From Vibrio aestuarianus (GTDB taxonomy: Bacteria; Pseudomonadota; Gammaproteobacteria; Enterobacterales; Vibrionaceae): a stretch of DNA of 64,000 nucleotides. Of this stretch, positions 9,907 to 19,376 are shown one piece after another. The stretch's first letter is position 1; every line of letters starts with the position of its first letter. The notes beneath the pieces are model-generated. The model had not been told where the DNA came from. It did not search any database and saw only the letters and a program-made list of their open reading frames with translations. The translations under genes and the position numbers were made by a program. The stretch lies in contig NZ_JAAZTU010000015.1 of NCBI RefSeq assembly GCF_012395185.1, positions 35,299-99,298 of the forward strand, in the 5' to 3' direction.

Positions 9907-9969
9907 GCGGCCTAGGCCGCTTTATTGTAGAGAGAAAACCACCGGCTATGCCGGTGGATACTTTTTTTT
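9907..9969. terminator. Two hairpins forming a bidirectional terminator
   Basis: The palindrome GCGGCCTAGGCCGC (9907-9920) is followed by T residues. CCACCGGC/GCCGGTGG (9939-9957) is followed by eight T at 9962-9969 and has a T-rich flank on the minus strand. They end the protease gene and the oppositely read glgC. Confidence 0.8.
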
Positions 9970-9979
9970 GTTGGCTTTG

Positions 9980-11194
9980 TCAGAACTGATAACTTTCCGG
10001 TACCACCACGATACCTTTCTCCGAAATATGAAAACGCTGTGCATCTTCTGCGCGGTTCAATCCTATTTTGGTATTCGGGGGCACTTTTACATGTTTATCA
10101 ATAATGCAGTTGGTTAACTCACATCCAGCGCCTACCTGTACATCATCGAATAAAATGCTGTCCACAATAGTTGCACCGTCATCAATTCGTACATTGGAAG
10201 AGACAATAGAGTGTTGGACTGAACCGCCAGAGTTGACTACACCGTTGGCAATAATAGAGTTGATAAAAATACCTTCGTTACCGGTGGCTGAAGATACAGT
10301 ACGAGCAGGGGGGTATTGTGCTTCGTAGGTGCGAATTGCCCAGTTCTTTTGATACAGATTCATTGGCGGAACGGGTTCAAGTAGATCCATATTGGCGTCG
10401 TAGAAGGAATCAATCGTACCTACGTCACGCCAGTAGCAGTCTTTTGCCACTCGGCCATGATCGCCACAAAACTCATAAGCATAAACAGAGCCTGTTTCGA
10501 TTAATTTCGGGATGATGTCTTTACCAAAATCATGGCTAGAATGTTCTAGTTCAGAGTCATCGTGTAAGGCGCTTTTTAATGTTTCCATGTCGAAAATGTA
10601 TATCCCCATAGAAACCAAACTGCGATTTGGGTTATTGGGCATTGGTGGTGGATCGCTCGGTTTTTCGAAAAATGAAGTGATCTTGAGTTCTTGATTGACA
10701 CTCATTACACCGAAAGCCGAAGCTTCATGTCTTGGTACATCCATACAAGCAATGGTCAACGCTGCTCCAGATTTCTTATGCTCCTCTAACATGGCGGCGT
10801 AATCCATGCGGTAAATATGATCACCAGAGAGAACCACGACGTGTTTAGCATCACTTCGAGAGAGCAACCACATATTGTGATAGATGGCGTCAGCTGTTCC
10901 TTCGTACCATTTCCCTCCTTTACGCATTTGTGGGGGAACCACCGTAATGAATTCGCCAAGTTCTGGATTGAAAATTGACCAACCATCACGCAAATGCTTT
11001 TGTAAAGAGTGAGATTTGTATTGAGTGAGAACTAATATCTGGCGTAGCCCGGAGTGGAGGCAATTGGTGAGTGTGAAATCAATAATTCTATATTTTCCAC
11101 CAAAGGGTACCGCCGGTTTCGCTCGATCATCGGTGAGGGGGGATAGTCGTGAGCCCATACCACCTGCTAACACGACTGTTAATGTGTCTTGCAT
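9980..11194 (-). CDS. glgC: Glucose-1-phosphate adenylyltransferase
   Basis: The enzyme makes ADP-glucose, the first committed step in glycogen synthesis. From the ATG at 11194 it has 404 residues. The N-terminal nucleotide-binding signature is VVLAGGMGSRLSPLTDDRAK, followed by KPAVPFGGKYRIIDF; VVLSGDHIYRMDY is the central catalytic region, and the C-terminal left-handed beta-helix region includes INSIIANG and VDSILFDDV. The start follows AGGGAGAAATAAG, a much better site than the in-frame ATG ten codons upstream. It stands alone here without glgB or glgA. Confidence 0.95.
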   Translation of the reverse strand: MQDTLTVVLAGGMGSRLSPLTDDRAKPAVPFGGKYRIIDFTLTNCLHSGLRQILVLTQYKSHSLQKHLRDGWSIFNPELGEFITVVPPQMRKGGKWYEGTADAIYHNMWLLSRSDAKHVVVLSGDHIYRMDYAAMLEEHKKSGAALTIACMDVPRHEASAFGVMSVNQELKITSFFEKPSDPPPMPNNPNRSLVSMGIYIFDMETLKSALHDDSELEHSSHDFGKDIIPKLIETGSVYAYEFCGDHGRVAKDCYWRDVGTIDSFYDANMDLLEPVPPMNLYQKNWAIRTYEAQYPPARTVSSATGNEGIFINSIIANGVVNSGGSVQHSIVSSNVRIDDGATIVDSILFDDVQVGAGCELTNCIIDKHVKVPPNTKIGLNRAEDAQRFHISEKGIVVVPESYQF

Positions 11195-11371
11195 CTTATT
11201 TCTCCCTAAATATGTGCAATTCATATTCCATCATAGAGAGTAGTACAATTTTCGAGCCACAACAGAAAGCGATTTTAAACAATAACTTACGAATCTAATA
11301 ATGTATTACTGCACAATATTAGAGCAATATTTTTTAGAAGGTGCACTGTTTTGTGCTGCAATGATCGTCTG

Positions 11372-13276
11372 TTAAGCGAATTGATCCATTTCAATGCTGG
11401 CTAAAACGGATACGAGGTTACGCCCTGACGTTTTAGACTCATACAAAGCAATATCTGCTCGTTTATATACTTCTTCAGGTTTCTCGGTAATATCAGTGAT
11501 GCCTCCGCTGATTGACACTTGTTTTTTATGGTTTAAGTGTACGGCAACTCGTAAACGGTGCATGACCAATTCTGCTTCATCGAGACGGGTGTGCGGCATA
11601 ATAATGGCAAATTCTTCTCCACCGATTCGAGCAAGAAAATCGGTTTCTCTTAAGTGTTCTTTCAATTGCAGAGCCACGGAACGTATGATTTTATCGCCTT
11701 CAGCATGCCCGAGTTTGTCATTGATTCTTTTGAAGTGATCGATATCGATAATAGCTAAGCATGACTGCTCACAATTTGGATAACGTTTGACGCGCATACA
11801 TTCCGAACGAATTTCTTGGTCGAATTTTCGGCGATTCCAAATGTTGGTTAACGAATCTTTTTCACTAAGCTCGCGCAGTCTATCTTCTAACTCTTTGCGA
11901 TGACTGATATCGACAAACGAGGCAACGTAAAATTGGATAATGCCAAGCGTATCTCGAATGGTTTGAATCCGAAGAATTTCGGTTTGCAAAGAACCATCTT
12001 TACGTTTGTTAACGACTTCGCCTTCCCATATTCCTTCATCTTGAAGTACTTTCCACATATTCATGTAGAACTCTTGGTTGTGCCTGCCTGAGGAAAAAAC
12101 GGACGGTTGTTTTCCTCTTACCTCTGCTAATGTATAGCCACTGATACGAGTAAATTCGCGGTTAACTTTAATAATTCGGTTATTGCGATCAGTAATGACC
12201 ATCGCTGACATACCATTCATCGCAGCCCTAGCTAATTTACTTTCAATACTGTTTTTATCGTGGTGTGCATTCCAACGCACACACAAGCCAGAGATAAACA
12301 TTACCAATAATGCCACAACAATAGATTGGAAGCGGATTGTCATGTGCTGTTCATTAACTAACTGATTTATGGTTAGTACATCTAATGTACGGAGTAAATA
12401 GAGAGAATCCATGCCAGGAAATACACTTTGCAGCGGAACTGAAATAAAGCTGTATCCAGTCCCGTTGTCTGTGATGTTGCCGGAATGGTAAAGCTGCATT
12501 GTACGCCATAATTTCGGTGCTAGTTGACTTATATTGGTGGAATGCAGATCGACAGCATCATCACTGAATATAACCGTTGGGTCTTCTGCGTGTATATAAG
12601 TACCATCTCGCGCAATAATGTCAGGACGCACTAATGTGTCTAAATTATGATCCAGTCCTTTATAAAGATGTTCAATACTTAAATTGGTAATGAAATAGCC
12701 TTGTCTTTTGCCATCAAAATCAATGGGCGCAATAATTATAAACACAAACTGCTTGGGAGAGACTAATTGACCATTCTCCATCTTCTGGCTGATGCTAAAT
12801 ATACTGATTTGATTTGGCGGTAGACTTTGCGCATATTGGAAATAGTCACGGTGAGCTTTGTTTTGAAGGCTGTTATGGGGCACAACTTCAGTGACATTAT
12901 TTTGTTGATTGACTCGAACCAGTTCATTACCGAATGCATCAAAAAGTCTCAAAGATGAGTATAGATTTTGTACTCTGGTGGTGAGTACCCAAAGATCTTG
13001 CAAGGCTTCAGTATTGAGTTCTGTTGGATCACGCAGTGCATTGTATAGCATGCCATTGGTAGAAAGGATTTCAGTCGATTTATAAACGTTGCTGACCGCC
13101 GCAAGTAATTCGTGCTTATGGTATTCCAATTGGGAGTGGGTATTTTGTTCGATCAGTTGCAAAGTCTGTTGTTGGGTTTTGTCGAACTCATGCACAAAGT
13201 AAAGCAGCGGCACAATCCCTAATACGGCACAGACAAGTAACCATTGGGCTAAATATTTATATAATGAACGAAACAT
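11372..13276 (-). CDS. Membrane diguanylate cyclase with periplasmic Cache-like sensor, PAS and GGDEF domains
   Basis: It makes cyclic di-GMP from GTP. The 634 residues contain a first membrane helix at about 11-28, a periplasmic region of roughly 270 residues (SLRLFDAFGNELVRV and FVFIIIAPIDFDGKRQGYFI resemble double Cache sensors), a second helix near 318-336, a PAS domain (AMVITDRNNRIIKVNREFTR, then GYTLAEVRGKQPSVFSSGRH), and a C-terminal GGDEF domain with active-site IGGEEF. A RETD motif five residues before GGEEF is a classic RxxD product-inhibition site, so feedback control is likely. The ligand is unknown. Confidence 0.92.
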   Translation of the reverse strand: MFRSLYKYLAQWLLVCAVLGIVPLLYFVHEFDKTQQQTLQLIEQNTHSQLEYHKHELLAAVSNVYKSTEILSTNGMLYNALRDPTELNTEALQDLWVLTTRVQNLYSSLRLFDAFGNELVRVNQQNNVTEVVPHNSLQNKAHRDYFQYAQSLPPNQISIFSISQKMENGQLVSPKQFVFIIIAPIDFDGKRQGYFITNLSIEHLYKGLDHNLDTLVRPDIIARDGTYIHAEDPTVIFSDDAVDLHSTNISQLAPKLWRTMQLYHSGNITDNGTGYSFISVPLQSVFPGMDSLYLLRTLDVLTINQLVNEQHMTIRFQSIVVALLVMFISGLCVRWNAHHDKNSIESKLARAAMNGMSAMVITDRNNRIIKVNREFTRISGYTLAEVRGKQPSVFSSGRHNQEFYMNMWKVLQDEGIWEGEVVNKRKDGSLQTEILRIQTIRDTLGIIQFYVASFVDISHRKELEDRLRELSEKDSLTNIWNRRKFDQEIRSECMRVKRYPNCEQSCLAIIDIDHFKRINDKLGHAEGDKIIRSVALQLKEHLRETDFLARIGGEEFAIIMPHTRLDEAELVMHRLRVAVHLNHKKQVSISGGITDITEKPEEVYKRADIALYESKTSGRNLVSVLASIEMDQFA

Positions 13277-13423
13277 AATGGCACGTATAAGTTATTGAGT
13301 GCATATTATAGCCTTACTATTTGAGATGTCGCTTCCATATTTCTCAGTTCGTGGAGTAGGTCAAATTTGTCGGTTAGTGCTTGGTGGCAAAATGAATGAA
13401 ATAATAGAAGCAATAAAGAAAAT

Positions 13424-13453
13424 ACGGGTGCACGCAATCGCAGGTACACCCGT
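13424..13453 (-). terminator. Hairpin terminator of the small beta-barrel gene
   Basis: ACGGGTG pairs with CACCCGT across a 16-base interior. On the minus strand a T-rich tract follows. It lies just after the stop of the leftward gene at 13459. Confidence 0.6.
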
Positions 13454-13458
13454 CTGAT

Positions 13459-13983
13459 TTAAAATTGGAAACGGACACTCATGGCGATTTGAGGGCCATA
13501 AACGCCATTGTTTTTGGTTTCAGCGCTGAGTGATAATTGTTCGGTAGAATGAAAACGAATACCTGCACCAAATACGGAGCGCTCATCGTTCTTCCCAAGT
13601 TTAAAACTTGCTTCGAGTTGGTTTGATAACCAGATACGGCTGCCAATATTAAATTCCATCCGGGTTTCGCTGTCTCCACCTTCTTCATCGGTCTCTTTTA
13701 TATGGTGAACAAGCAACTGTCCGAATACATCGGCAAATTGATTGATTGGACCATTAAAACCGATACCACCAGCGGCATCCCAATCACCATCAAACCGAGA
13801 ATCATAACGAGCGATAAGGTGTGTATTTTCAGTCAATAAGGTACTGAATTCGACGCCAGAGGATTCAGGGTTTACTGCGGTTCTTACTTCAAAAAAGTTA
13901 TAACTAAAATTATTTGCTTGCACTGAAAAAGAAAGAACACATGCCAACCCGACTAGGCTCAGTGAGTACGCTTTTTTATACAT
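13459..13983 (-). CDS. Small outer-membrane beta-barrel-like protein of unknown function
   Basis: The 174-residue protein has a signal peptide (MYKKAYSLSLVGLACVLSFS, then VQA). Alternating hydrophobic and polar residues suggest short beta strands, and the chain ends in SVRFQF, a terminal-Phe signature of outer-membrane barrels. I recognise no named family with certainty. The ATG at 13983 follows AGGACGAAGCGTAC; a TTG ten codons upstream would give a non-signal N-terminus. Neighbours give no functional clue. Confidence 0.7.
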   Translation of the reverse strand: MYKKAYSLSLVGLACVLSFSVQANNFSYNFFEVRTAVNPESSGVEFSTLLTENTHLIARYDSRFDGDWDAAGGIGFNGPINQFADVFGQLLVHHIKETDEEGGDSETRMEFNIGSRIWLSNQLEASFKLGKNDERSVFGAGIRFHSTEQLSLSAETKNNGVYGPQIAMSVRFQF

Positions 13984-14118
13984 GTACGCTTCGTCCTGAA
14001 TGATGTAATACAAAGGAGTTAAGATACAGCAATGGCCTGCAAATTACAGGCCATTTTATTAAAAATTAGCGCCTTATTGTTTTTTATCAAACACGAGAAG
14101 TGGAGAATCTAAGAGGTT

Positions 14119-14496
14119 TTAGAGTATCTGCACTTGATCCACTTCGATTTCAGGTGTGCGACCGCCTTCATACTCCCCAAACAGACGCACTTTTGTTTCC
14201 GCGTTGATGGGAGCTGCCAAGTGAATATCATCATCCAATTCGACTTGAATCTCTCCTTTGCCATCACTGAAGATAAACTTGTCGTGACGAATTTGACGAA
14301 TTAACTGCCCTTCAACCACAACGTGCTTTTCAGTAAACATGCTAGTGTCTTGTAATAATGAGTCTACCGATGTCAATTCAATGGGCCCATTGTAATTAAT
14401 AGCAGGACTATTTTGAATTTTATGATGGTCACCTGCGAAAGCGAAAATAGGAGCAATCATCATCGAAGCGGCTAAAGCTAGTGTGGTACGTTTCAT
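14119..14496 (-). CDS. YgiW/YdeI-family periplasmic OB-fold protein
   Basis: This 125-residue exported protein has a signal peptide (MKRTTLALAASMMIAPIFAF) and one OB fold: GPIELTSVDSLL, HVVVEGQLIRQIRHDKFIFS, GEIQVELDDD, VRLFGEYEGG and the closing EIEVDQVQIL. The family includes stress-tolerance proteins YgiW/VisP and YdeI, which act in the periplasm. The ATG at 14496 is preceded by AAAGGA at good distance; a TTG two codons upstream is unlikely. It stands alone upstream of the small barrel gene on the same strand. Confidence 0.88.
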   Translation of the reverse strand: MKRTTLALAASMMIAPIFAFAGDHHKIQNSPAINYNGPIELTSVDSLLQDTSMFTEKHVVVEGQLIRQIRHDKFIFSDGKGEIQVELDDDIHLAAPINAETKVRLFGEYEGGRTPEIEVDQVQIL

Positions 14497-14626
14497 TATC
14501 AATTCCTTTATTGGTTTGCTGTTTTGATGATGTGATTAGAACATGTTGATTTTGAATGAGAACTGAGGGCGGCATTAATATTCCATTCATGTTATTGAGT
14601 GCGGTGTGACTGTGAAGGTATGATTG

Positions 14627-16138
14627 ATGCCAAATTTATTAATCAGAGCTCGTATGGAATCGTCATTAAAGTCGTTAATGGTTCAAGGCACCACGTCAGA
14701 CGCTGGCAAAAGTGTGCTGGTGGCAGGTTTGTGCCGTGTATTGTTACGTAAAGGGGTAAAGGTTGCCCCATTCAAGCCGCAGAATATGGCATTAAACAGC
14801 GCGGTAACGTCTGATGGTGGTGAAATTGGTCGAGCTCAAGCGGTTCAAGCCCAAGCATGTGGGATTGAGCCTTCGGTTCATATGAACCCTGTGCTGCTTA
14901 AGCCTAATTCGGATACTGGCGCACAAGTGATTTTGCAAGGCCGAGCCCTATCAAATATGGAGGCGACTAGCTACCACGATTATAAAAAAGTAGCGATGGA
15001 CACCGTTTTAGATTCTTTTGCACGGCTACGTCATGAGTACCACAGTGTGATGATTGAAGGTGCTGGTAGCCCGGCAGAAATTAATTTACGCGAAAATGAT
15101 ATTGCAAATATGGGGTTTGCAGAAGCGGCTGATGTACCAGTGATTATTATTGCTGATATAGATAGAGGTGGCGTTTTTGCCCATTTGTTCGGTACTTTGG
15201 CACTTTTATCTGAATCGGAACAAAACCGCGTGCAAGGTTTTGTGATTAATCGCTTTCGTGGCGACCTTGCTTTGCTCCAATCGGGCCTAGATTGGCTCGA
15301 AGAGAAAACAGGCAAACCCGTCATTGGCGTTTTGCCATATTTGCATGGGTTTGACTTGGAAGCTGAAGATGCAATAACCAATAGCCAAGTCATAAACGAG
15401 GATACAAAACTACGTGTGGTGGTGCCTATTTTTACTCGGATTAGTAACCATACCGATTTCGATGCGCTACGTTTAAACCCAGATATTGATTTACGCTATG
15501 TTGGAAAAGGAGAGCGACTAGACAAGGCGGATTTGATTATCTTGCCGGGAAGTAAGTCGGTGCGCGCTGATCTTGATTACCTTCGCACACAAGGCTGGGA
15601 TGTTGATATAAAGCGTCATTTAAGGTTTGGCGGTAAAGTGCTAGGGATTTGTGGTGGCTATCAAATGCTTGGTCACACCATTAGTGACCCATTGGGTGTT
15701 GAAGGTCAGCCTGGAGAAAGCCAAGCGCTCGGGCTATTAGATATGACCACTGAATTGACCGCTGAAAAGCAGCTTACCAATGTGCAAGGTGAACTGATTT
15801 TACCTCAAGGAAAAGCACAGGTGTCCGGCTATGAAATCCACGTTGGACGCTCTACGCCTATTGCTGCGTCTTCGAAAGATCTCATTAACTTGAGTTCAGG
15901 CCAAACGGATGGGCTACACAGTGACTGCCAGCAGGTGATGGGCACCTATTTACATGGCATTTTCGATAGTTTTGCCGCCACAGATCTAATTTGTCGCTGG
16001 GCGGGTGCACGCAGTATCCAGTATTATGATCATGTTGCACAAAAAGAGCAGGCGATTGACCGTATTGCAGATGCAATTGAAGAGCATTTGGATTTAGCAC
16101 GATTGTGGCCAGACTTACCAATGCAATCAAATGAGTAA
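14627..16138 (+). CDS. cobQ: Cobyric acid synthase
   Basis: This glutamine-dependent amidotransferase amidates adenosylcobyrinic acid a,c-diamide in B12 synthesis. The 503 residues show the N-terminal dethiobiotin-synthetase-like ATPase ([53 protein letters not shown]) and a C-terminal GATase domain with the nucleophile Cys in [12 protein letters not shown] and a His in [10 protein letters not shown]. The ATG at 14627 follows GAAGG; another in-frame ATG at 14654 is possible. Its end overlaps the modA start by 8 bases. No other B12 gene is visible nearby, which suggests salvage of an incomplete corrinoid or unlinked partners. Confidence 0.94.
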   Translation: MPNLLIRARMESSLKSLMVQGTTSDAGKSVLVAGLCRVLLRKGVKVAPFKPQNMALNSAVTSDGGEIGRAQAVQAQACGIEPSVHMNPVLLKPNSDTGAQVILQGRALSNMEATSYHDYKKVAMDTVLDSFARLRHEYHSVMIEGAGSPAEINLRENDIANMGFAEAADVPVIIIADIDRGGVFAHLFGTLALLSESEQNRVQGFVINRFRGDLALLQSGLDWLEEKTGKPVIGVLPYLHGFDLEAEDAITNSQVINEDTKLRVVVPIFTRISNHTDFDALRLNPDIDLRYVGKGERLDKADLIILPGSKSVRADLDYLRTQGWDVDIKRHLRFGGKVLGICGGYQMLGHTISDPLGVEGQPGESQALGLLDMTTELTAEKQLTNVQGELILPQGKAQVSGYEIHVGRSTPIAASSKDLINLSSGQTDGLHSDCQQVMGTYLHGIFDSFAATDLICRWAGARSIQYYDHVAQKEQAIDRIADAIEEHLDLARLWPDLPMQSNE

Positions 16139-16922
16139 GCACACTAAAATGAGAAAAATAATCGCGTTAGCGACTGTACTTTTTTGCTGCGCAAATGCGC
16201 TAGCGCAAGAAAAAATCACGATTTATGCGGCTTCGTCAATGACTAATGCCGTAAATGAACTGGTTGAGTCTTATCAAATGCGATCGGATTCCGAATTAGT
16301 AACTGTTTATGCTGGTTCTGCAGCATTGGCGCGTCAAATTGAGCAAGGCGCTCCAGCTGATGTTTTTATCTCAGCCAATGATAAATGGGTAACGCATCTG
16401 ATTAAAAAAGATGTGATTGAGCGCCGTAACGTCTCTTTACTTGCGGGGAACCAGTTGGTATTGATCGCGTCCAATACATCGCCGCTGAGTGCGTTAGCAG
16501 TTAATGATGCCAATGCTTGGTTGAGCGAACTTGAAGGTTCTCGCTTGGCGGTAGGCAACGTAATAGCAGTCCCTGCTGGAATGTATGCCAAAGAAGCGTT
16601 AACAGGATTGAATGTCTGGTCTGCATTGTCGTCAAGATTAGCCCAAACCAATAACGTGCGACTGGTTCTGGCGCTGGTGGAGCGCCAAGAAGCTGATTTG
16701 GGAATCGTTTATAAAACCGATGCTTTAATGAGTAACAAAGTAAAAGTGATTCATCAATTTACCCCACAATTGCACAGCGCTATTCATTATCCTCTGGTGA
16801 AGATCACCAACAAAGAGGGAGTCGATATGCTAGTACAGTATCTGCAAAGTGATGAGGCAAAACAAATACTGCAAAAGCATGGCTTTCGCGTAGCGATAGG
16901 AAATGAACAGTTTGCTCTCTGA
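16131..16922 (+). CDS. modA: Molybdate ABC transporter, periplasmic binding protein
   Basis: It binds molybdate (or tungstate) in the periplasm and delivers it to ModBC. The 263-residue precursor has a signal peptide ([20 protein letters not shown]). The ModA fold is shown by [45 protein letters not shown] and [12 protein letters not shown]. The ATG at 16131 overlaps the cobQ stop, and an ATG at 16149 would give a cleaner signal peptide. It is translationally coupled with cobQ upstream and modB downstream. Confidence 0.94.
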   Translation: MSKHTKMRKIIALATVLFCCANALAQEKITIYAASSMTNAVNELVESYQMRSDSELVTVYAGSAALARQIEQGAPADVFISANDKWVTHLIKKDVIERRNVSLLAGNQLVLIASNTSPLSALAVNDANAWLSELEGSRLAVGNVIAVPAGMYAKEALTGLNVWSALSSRLAQTNNVRLVLALVERQEADLGIVYKTDALMSNKVKVIHQFTPQLHSAIHYPLVKITNKEGVDMLVQYLQSDEAKQILQKHGFRVAIGNEQFAL

Positions 16923-17604
16923 ATATGAATGGCTCGCCTTACAATTAAGCTTAAAAGTAGCACTTTACAGCGTGGTTTGGTTATTGCCTCTGGGTTTATT
17001 CTTAGCGTGGATACTCGCGAGAAAGCAATTTTTTGGAAAAAGTGCGCTAGACAGTGTGGTTCATTTACCACTCGTTTTACCCCCTGTCGTCATTGGCTAT
17101 TTATTGCTGATCAGTATGGGCAAGCAAGGTGCTCTCGGCCAGTGGCTCGATAAATGGTTTAGTATTAGCTTTAGTTTTAGCTGGCGAGGAGCTGTATTAG
17201 CTTGTGTTGTGGTCGCATTACCGCTAATGGTCAGAGCCATTCGACTAAGTTTAGAAAGTGTTGACCCAAAATTAGAGCAAGCGGCGCGAACGCTTGGCGC
17301 TTCACCGTTTAAAGTCTTTGCCACCATAACTTTACCATTGACGTTACCGGGAATAATAACCGGTACCATGCTCTCATTTGCTCGTAGTTTAGGGGAGTTT
17401 GGTGCCACCATCAGTTTTGTTTCCAATATTCCTGGTGAGACACAAACCCTACCATTGGCTATGTATAACTTTCTAGAAACTCCAGGAGCGGAAATGGAAG
17501 CGGCGCGCTTGTGTATGATATCGATAGCGATTGCATTAGCATCTTTGTTTGTCTCAGAGTGGATTAGCCGCAAAATGAAGCAGCGCTTGGGAGCACCATC
17601 GTGA
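16903..17604 (+). CDS. modB: Molybdate ABC transporter, permease
   Basis: The inner-membrane channel of the molybdate importer has 233 residues and about five to six membrane helices. The coupling-loop EAA motif appears as EQAARTLGASPFKVFATITL, followed by LPGIITGTMLSFARSLGEFG, typical of ModB. It overlaps modA by 20 bases and modC by 4 bases (GTGA), so the three are co-translated. Confidence 0.95.
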   Translation: MNSLLSEYEWLALQLSLKVALYSVVWLLPLGLFLAWILARKQFFGKSALDSVVHLPLVLPPVVIGYLLLISMGKQGALGQWLDKWFSISFSFSWRGAVLACVVVALPLMVRAIRLSLESVDPKLEQAARTLGASPFKVFATITLPLTLPGIITGTMLSFARSLGEFGATISFVSNIPGETQTLPLAMYNFLETPGAEMEAARLCMISIAIALASLFVSEWISRKMKQRLGAPS

Positions 17605-18707
17605 GTCAACTAAAGGTTCGATTTAACAAACGCTTAGGTGAAGTTCAGTTAAATGTTGACCTTACCCTTCCCGGCTCAGGCATTTGTGCTATTTTTGGCC
17701 GTTCAGGGGCTGGTAAAACATCATTAATCAATGCTATCAGTGGCTTAGTTGAACCAGATGATGGTGAAATTGAGATCAATGGGCACTTAGTCTATAGCGG
17801 TAAGAAGGGAGTTAACCTCGCCATTGAACAGCGTAAAATTGGTTATGTGTTTCAAGAAGCGCGTTTGTTTCCACACTATAGCGTCAAAGGTAACTTAAAC
17901 TATGGCGTCAAAGTGAATGATGCCGGCTATTTCGCCGTTATCACCAAACTGTTGGCATTAGATAATTTGCTTGAGCGTTACCCGCATGATCTCTCCGGGG
18001 GAGAAAAACAACGCGTGGCAATAGGCCGTGCATTGTTATCTAAGCCGGATGTGTTGCTGATGGATGAGCCACTGGCCTCGCTTGATCTTCCGCGTAAAAG
18101 AGAGGTGATGCCGTTCTTGGAAGAGTTGGCGCAAAAAGTAAAACTGCCCATTCTTTATGTCACCCATAGTATGAATGAAATTTTACGTTTGGCGGATCAC
18201 CTGGTAGTTATTGAGCAAGGTAAGGTGGTGACAAGTGGGGATATTGAACAAGTGTGGTCATCAAGTCACATGCGGCCATGGCAATCCTTCTCTGAACAAA
18301 GTAGTTTGTTTTCCGCGCATATTTGCCAGCAAAATCAGCACTATGCACTCACACAAGTTGAATTGGCTGACACGGTTAAGCTGTGGGTTCAGCATGTTGA
18401 AGGCGAAATTGGTTCCTCAGTTCGGCTGCAAATACGTGCCAATGATGTTTCAGTAACGCTTGATAAGCCCAGTCGTTCTTCTATTCGTAATGTTCTATCT
18501 GCGAAGGTGAGTCAAATTGAAAAGCAGCAACAAGGTGCTAGTAAAAAAAGTGTCGCAATACAACTAGAGTTGGCTGAACAATGCTATTTATGGGCCACAA
18601 TAACGGAGTGGGCGCTCGATGAGCTGCAACTGGAAATTGGAACTGATGTTTTTGTGCAAATTAAGGGGGTGAGTGTATCTCAACGAGATATTGTCTTTAC
18701 GCACTAA
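17601..18707 (+). CDS. modC: Molybdate ABC transporter, ATP-binding protein
   Basis: The ATPase powers molybdate uptake. The 368 residues contain Walker A FGRSGAGKTS, Q-loop GYVFQEARLFPHYSV, signature LSGGEKQRVAIGRAL, Walker B VLLMDEPLASLD and switch His in ILYVTHSMNE. A C-terminal mop/TOBE domain (VSVTLDKPSRSSIRNVLSAK) that binds oxyanion is present. It starts with GTG overlapping the modB stop. A bidirectional hairpin ends the operon. Confidence 0.95.
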   Translation: MSQLKVRFNKRLGEVQLNVDLTLPGSGICAIFGRSGAGKTSLINAISGLVEPDDGEIEINGHLVYSGKKGVNLAIEQRKIGYVFQEARLFPHYSVKGNLNYGVKVNDAGYFAVITKLLALDNLLERYPHDLSGGEKQRVAIGRALLSKPDVLLMDEPLASLDLPRKREVMPFLEELAQKVKLPILYVTHSMNEILRLADHLVVIEQGKVVTSGDIEQVWSSSHMRPWQSFSEQSSLFSAHICQQNQHYALTQVELADTVKLWVQHVEGEIGSSVRLQIRANDVSVTLDKPSRSSIRNVLSAKVSQIEKQQQGASKKSVAIQLELAEQCYLWATITEWALDELQLEIGTDVFVQIKGVSVSQRDIVFTH

Positions 18708-18747
18708 GTGTAATTTTATATAGATGTCGTTACCCACAGGGCAAAGT

Positions 18748-18778
18748 AAAAAGCCGTCAATATAAATGACGGCTTTGG
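18748..18778. terminator. Bidirectional terminator between modC and the leftward gene
   Basis: AAAGCCGTCA (18750-18759) pairs with TGACGGCTTT (18767-18776). A residues precede and T residues follow, so it can stop both converging transcripts. Confidence 0.75.
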
Positions 18779-18802
18779 TTCATTGAATTAAACTTCAAGC
18801 AC

Positions 18803-19240
18803 TTATTTTGCAAATACTTCTTTAAAGTCACGCTTTAGGATTGGATCTCTGCGTGCTTTCTTGATCTGCTTAACCATGTCTTTAACACAGTTGTGCAGCA
18901 CTTGGTCAAGAAGTTGTGTACGGTATTCTTCTTTGTCCTGGTCACTCATCTCTTTTGGTAAGTTTAGTGTTGGAAATTCTTCCATCACATTAACACCAGC
19001 AAAAGCTTGGCTGACAGAAATTAACGCATGGAATTGTTCAAAATTATCCAATACGTATTGAGCACTGGCAGGTAGAGAATTCCAAGATTCACGTACTGCT
19101 TCTTCAGATACTTCATGTATAGACGTCACCATGTAGTACATCGCTTCTGGTACTTGGTCAAATTCGATTACTTGACGCAGTTCTGGTGAAATGGTTTCTA
19201 AGTCCACTACAGGTTGCTCGGTTTGGGTTACTTCAGACAT
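18803..19240 (-). CDS. Small soluble protein, possibly DUF3069 family
   Basis: The 145-residue acidic, mostly helical protein lacks a signal peptide or membrane helix. It starts MSEVTQTEQPVVDLETISPE and ends in a basic segment KQIKKARRDPILKRDFKEVF. It resembles a conserved Vibrio protein that I believe is DUF3069; the function is unknown. The start has no strong ribosome binding site, although TAAAGAGA lies a few bases before it. Confidence 0.7.
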   Translation of the reverse strand: MSEVTQTEQPVVDLETISPELRQVIEFDQVPEAMYYMVTSIHEVSEEAVRESWNSLPASAQYVLDNFEQFHALISVSQAFAGVNVMEEFPTLNLPKEMSDQDKEEYRTQLLDQVLHNCVKDMVKQIKKARRDPILKRDFKEVFAK

Positions 19241-19376
19241 GAAGGTATCTCTTTAGGGTAAAATGACATGCTAAAAATTTATGGCGAAAAGTCAATATTG
19301 TGCGCAAAATTAATCGATAAAAGCAGATAAATCTGTGTTATACGTAGGCATATAGATGAAAACAGGTGGAGTTGTG

